DNA of 6,759 nucleotides from assembly GCA_009787685.1 (NCBI GenBank), contig WQSV01000083.1, forward strand, positions 1 to 6,759, read 5' to 3'. The translations under genes and the position numbers were made by a program. The notes beneath the pieces are model-generated. The model did not search any database. It was not told the origin of the DNA and was given only the letters and a program-made list of their open reading frames with translations. How positions within the stretch are numbered: position 1 is the stretch's first letter; the number at the start of each line of letters is the position of its first letter. This document shows, one piece after another, positions 4,735 through 6,759 of this stretch. Source of the DNA: Bacillota bacterium (GTDB lineage Bacteria > Bacillota > Clostridia > Christensenellales > Pumilibacteraceae).

Positions 4735-6759
4735 ACAGCAAAAGAAAAGAGTTTTTATATGCCTTTTCAGCATTTGGTCCCGGACTAATCATGACGATGC
4801 TAATGGCGTATTTCACAAGTTCGGTTGACGCTAGAAATCTTGGTCAATCATATTACTTGTGGTCATGGGCTCCAAGAGGTGCTGCAATAGTCTTGACATC
4901 GGGATTGACTTTCGGATTGCTGTTCACAATCGGTCGAATTTTTGATGCAGCGATTGATATTCCGCTTGCGAACAGAATCGACAGAATGAAAAGTCGTTAT
5001 GCAAGAATCAGGCTTCCAGTTATTATTTCATTCATTCCAATGTTGATTGGTGCGATTGGACTAACATTTCCGCTTTTCACAGGTGGTGAAGCGTTAATTC
5101 GAGGAAGTGCCCAACAATGGGGAAACTCATTTTGGTTTTTTGGAATGTCAATATTGTTTTTTGCGTTCTATTCGTTGTGTATTGTTGCGTTCTTTGGTTC
5201 TTTGGCAACAGTCTGCAAAGACAGAGCGCAACGTGCAAGAATTGCATATTTTAAAGCGTTCATCGACACAGTCATGTTTGCCATTGCTTATGCGCTTGCT
5301 CCACTCATCATAACGGCAATGGGGGACACTGGATCTGTCATGACATTGATAATGTATTTATCTCCTTTAATGCTCACGATTTTCATTCCAGTCATCATGA
5401 CGTTCACAAAAAGTGCAAAAGAGGCATTAAAACAACCTCTATTCAATGCAAGCACCCCTCAACTTGCCACAGCAGTGGCGGGGGATGCTCGAACAATTCA
5501 AAGAGAAGTGTCGTTGAATCAAGAGCAGGAAGTTGCAATAATTAATCAATCGGGAGCAGTGATGACTGCTCCAAATGGAGCGAATTTTTCAACTGATACG
5601 ATTGTTGAAGTAAACACGAATGGGCCGAAAGTTGAAACGCTTGAAGACATTGACAACAAAGAGCAAAAGGTCGGAGTGTTCAAAAGTGTTGCATTCGTTT
5701 TCAAATCTCGTGCGTTTTGGCCATGGCTAGTCACTGGTTTTATGTATATGCTGGGGCTTCAATTGTTCCTTGCATCTCAAAATGATTTGATTTCTGGCGT
5801 CCTTAATCTTGCGCCTGCTTGGGCTGCTGTTTTGAATTCAGCCGCGTTCGGGCCAGTTCCAATAATGTTATTATTGTTTAACAAAATTCTAAAACGCAAT
5901 GGACTGAGATTTGCATTCCAAGTTTCACTACTGTGTTTTGGTCTTGGAATTTCATTCTTCTCACTAGGCTCGTCACTATTTTTCCCAAACTCAATAGTTC
6001 CAAGAATCATTATTAATGCAATTGGCGGAACGATTTCAAGCTTTGGAATAGGTATTTTGTTCATGATGCCACTAATGGTCTCATCTCAAGTTTCAGCAGT
6101 TGAAAAGAAAGTCAAAAAACGAAACAACAGCGCAATGTATTTCGCGGGACAAGGAATTATTTTTGGTATTGCGGGAGCAATCGCTGGAGGTGTTCTTTGG
6201 CAAAATGGATTAAAAGGTGTCGGCTATCTTCCAGCTCAAACGGGCATCGCAGGTGGAGGTCACTACATCCACTATTGCTGTCAAGCTTTTCTTGACAGTT
6301 GGAGATATCATGTTAATGCTGGAAGTTATTTCAACATGGTTCATTGTTGCGATGTCTATATTCTCGGAAGATACTTCATGGAAGGGCATTATAGTATTCC
6401 ACTTGGTGGATTCATTGCGCCATTTGTCGTCTTTGCGTGTGCGCTCATTGCGATTGGGCTTTCTTTTTTGATGCCAAAAAGCTATGATGCGAAAACAATC
6501 GGAAAACTGTTTGACAAAAACTATTCTCCAGATATTGAAGATCTCAAAGACGTTGAAATTTCAGTGGTTTTCAAAGAAAAATATTCTCACATAAAAGGCT
6601 ATGACATCTTGAGAGGAAAATGGCTACTCTCGCTTGTTCTTGCCTTCATTCCCGGAGTGAATTTATTTCTTGGAGTGTTCACAAGGCTAAAGAGAAAGCA
6701 AATTGTTTTTGGGATTTTCAATATTATTGCCTATCCAATTTTCATGATTGTTGATATTA
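4728..6759 (+). CDS. GPH/MelB-family cation-coupled transporter (3' end outside window; possible internal frame disturbance)
   Basis: Inner-membrane symporter of the glycoside-pentoside-hexuronide type within the major facilitator superfamily. The frame is open from the ATG to the right edge, over 677 residues; typical members have 450-500. After two helices comes the family signature GRIFDAAIDIPLANRID (69-85), in which R70, D73 and D77 match MelB R52, D55 and D59, the cation-site residues, followed by RMKSRYARIRLP. MelB's sugar-binding Asp19 (AFGKD) is Gly here (AFGPG), so the substrate probably differs. Six N-terminal helices end near 228. A polar loop of about 100 residues (228-325) follows, then helices near 330-350, 362-384, 395-415, 426-450, 474-494 and 563-583, and two extra ones from 632 on. 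Residues about 503-560 are rich in His, Cys and Tyr and look out of frame. Substrate unknown. Confidence 0.88.
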   Translation, partial: MLNSKRKEFLYAFSAFGPGLIMTMLMAYFTSSVDARNLGQSYYLWSWAPRGAAIVLTSGLTFGLLFTIGRIFDAAIDIPLANRIDRMKSRYARIRLPVIISFIPMLIGAIGLTFPLFTGGEALIRGSAQQWGNSFWFFGMSILFFAFYSLCIVAFFGSLATVCKDRAQRARIAYFKAFIDTVMFAIAYALAPLIITAMGDTGSVMTLIMYLSPLMLTIFIPVIMTFTKSAKEALKQPLFNASTPQLATAVAGDARTIQREVSLNQEQEVAIINQSGAVMTAPNGANFSTDTIVEVNTNGPKVETLEDIDNKEQKVGVFKSVAFVFKSRAFWPWLVTGFMYMLGLQLFLASQNDLISGVLNLAPAWAAVLNSAAFGPVPIMLLLFNKILKRNGLRFAFQVSLLCFGLGISFFSLGSSLFFPNSIVPRIIINAIGGTISSFGIGILFMMPLMVSSQVSAVEKKVKKRNNSAMYFAGQGIIFGIAGAIAGGVLWQNGLKGVGYLPAQTGIAGGGHYIHYCCQAFLDSWRYHVNAGSYFNMVHCCDVYILGRYFMEGHYSIPLGGFIAPFVVFACALIAIGLSFLMPKSYDAKTIGKLFDKNYSPDIEDLKDVEISVVFKEKYSHIKGYDILRGKWLLSLVLAFIPGVNLFLGVFTRLKRKQIVFGIFNIIAYPIFMIVDI

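Noticed and set aside
5546..6064. Minus-strand frames of 62 and 95 codons opposite the transporter
   Set aside because: They mirror hydrophobic plus-strand coding and the polar central loop, with no start signals or family similarity.
6217..6471. 84-codon +1 frame as a separate gene within the transporter
   Set aside because: It has no ribosome site and lies wholly inside the transporter frame; its membrane-like part is better explained as a shifted piece of the same protein.

Overview
This window is low-GC bacterial DNA. Every gene I can support is on the plus strand. The promoters fit TTGACN-17-TANNNT, most starts are ATG behind AGGAG-type ribosome sites, and TGA is used as a stop. The order aroH-cmk-plsC and the purine-rich Shine-Dalgarno sites suggest an uncultured Clostridia-like member of the Bacillota. 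That placement is inference; no rRNA or other marker gene is present.

Layout. (1) Positions 1-290 hold the C-terminal end of an unidentified protein, closed by a strong intrinsic terminator at 305-341. (2) A strong promoter at 356-384 starts the operon aroH (chorismate mutase, 497-928), cmk (cytidylate kinase, 925-1590) and plsC (1-acylglycerol-3-phosphate acyltransferase, about 1634-2287). aroH and cmk overlap by 4 bp. A short AT-rich repeat separates cmk from plsC. (3) A monofunctional 1-pyrroline-5-carboxylate dehydrogenase of the ALDH4A1-like type follows (2360-3988). It has its own ribosome site but no clear promoter. (4) The 739-base gap 3989-4727 has no convincing intact gene. It holds a terminator hairpin with a competing upstream hairpin, two very short ORFs that look like the wreck of a signal-peptide gene, a second large inverted repeat, and a strong promoter with a palindromic operator-like site. 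(5) A GPH/MelB-type cation-coupled transporter (4728 to the right edge) runs out of the window.

Functionally this is mostly housekeeping metabolism: prephenate synthesis, CMP/dCMP phosphorylation and phosphatidic acid synthesis share one transcript. Oxidation of glutamate semialdehyde from proline or ornithine breakdown comes next, and then a separately controlled transporter of unknown substrate. I see no mobile element, CRISPR array, tRNA, rRNA or defence system.

The points most worth checking are a stretch of the transporter (about 6235-6410) where the membrane-protein signal moves into the +1 frame, the mutually exclusive hairpins after the dehydrogenase gene, and an 18-bp triplication at the end of aroH that carries the cmk ribosome site. 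I did not find a clear case of a new biological system.
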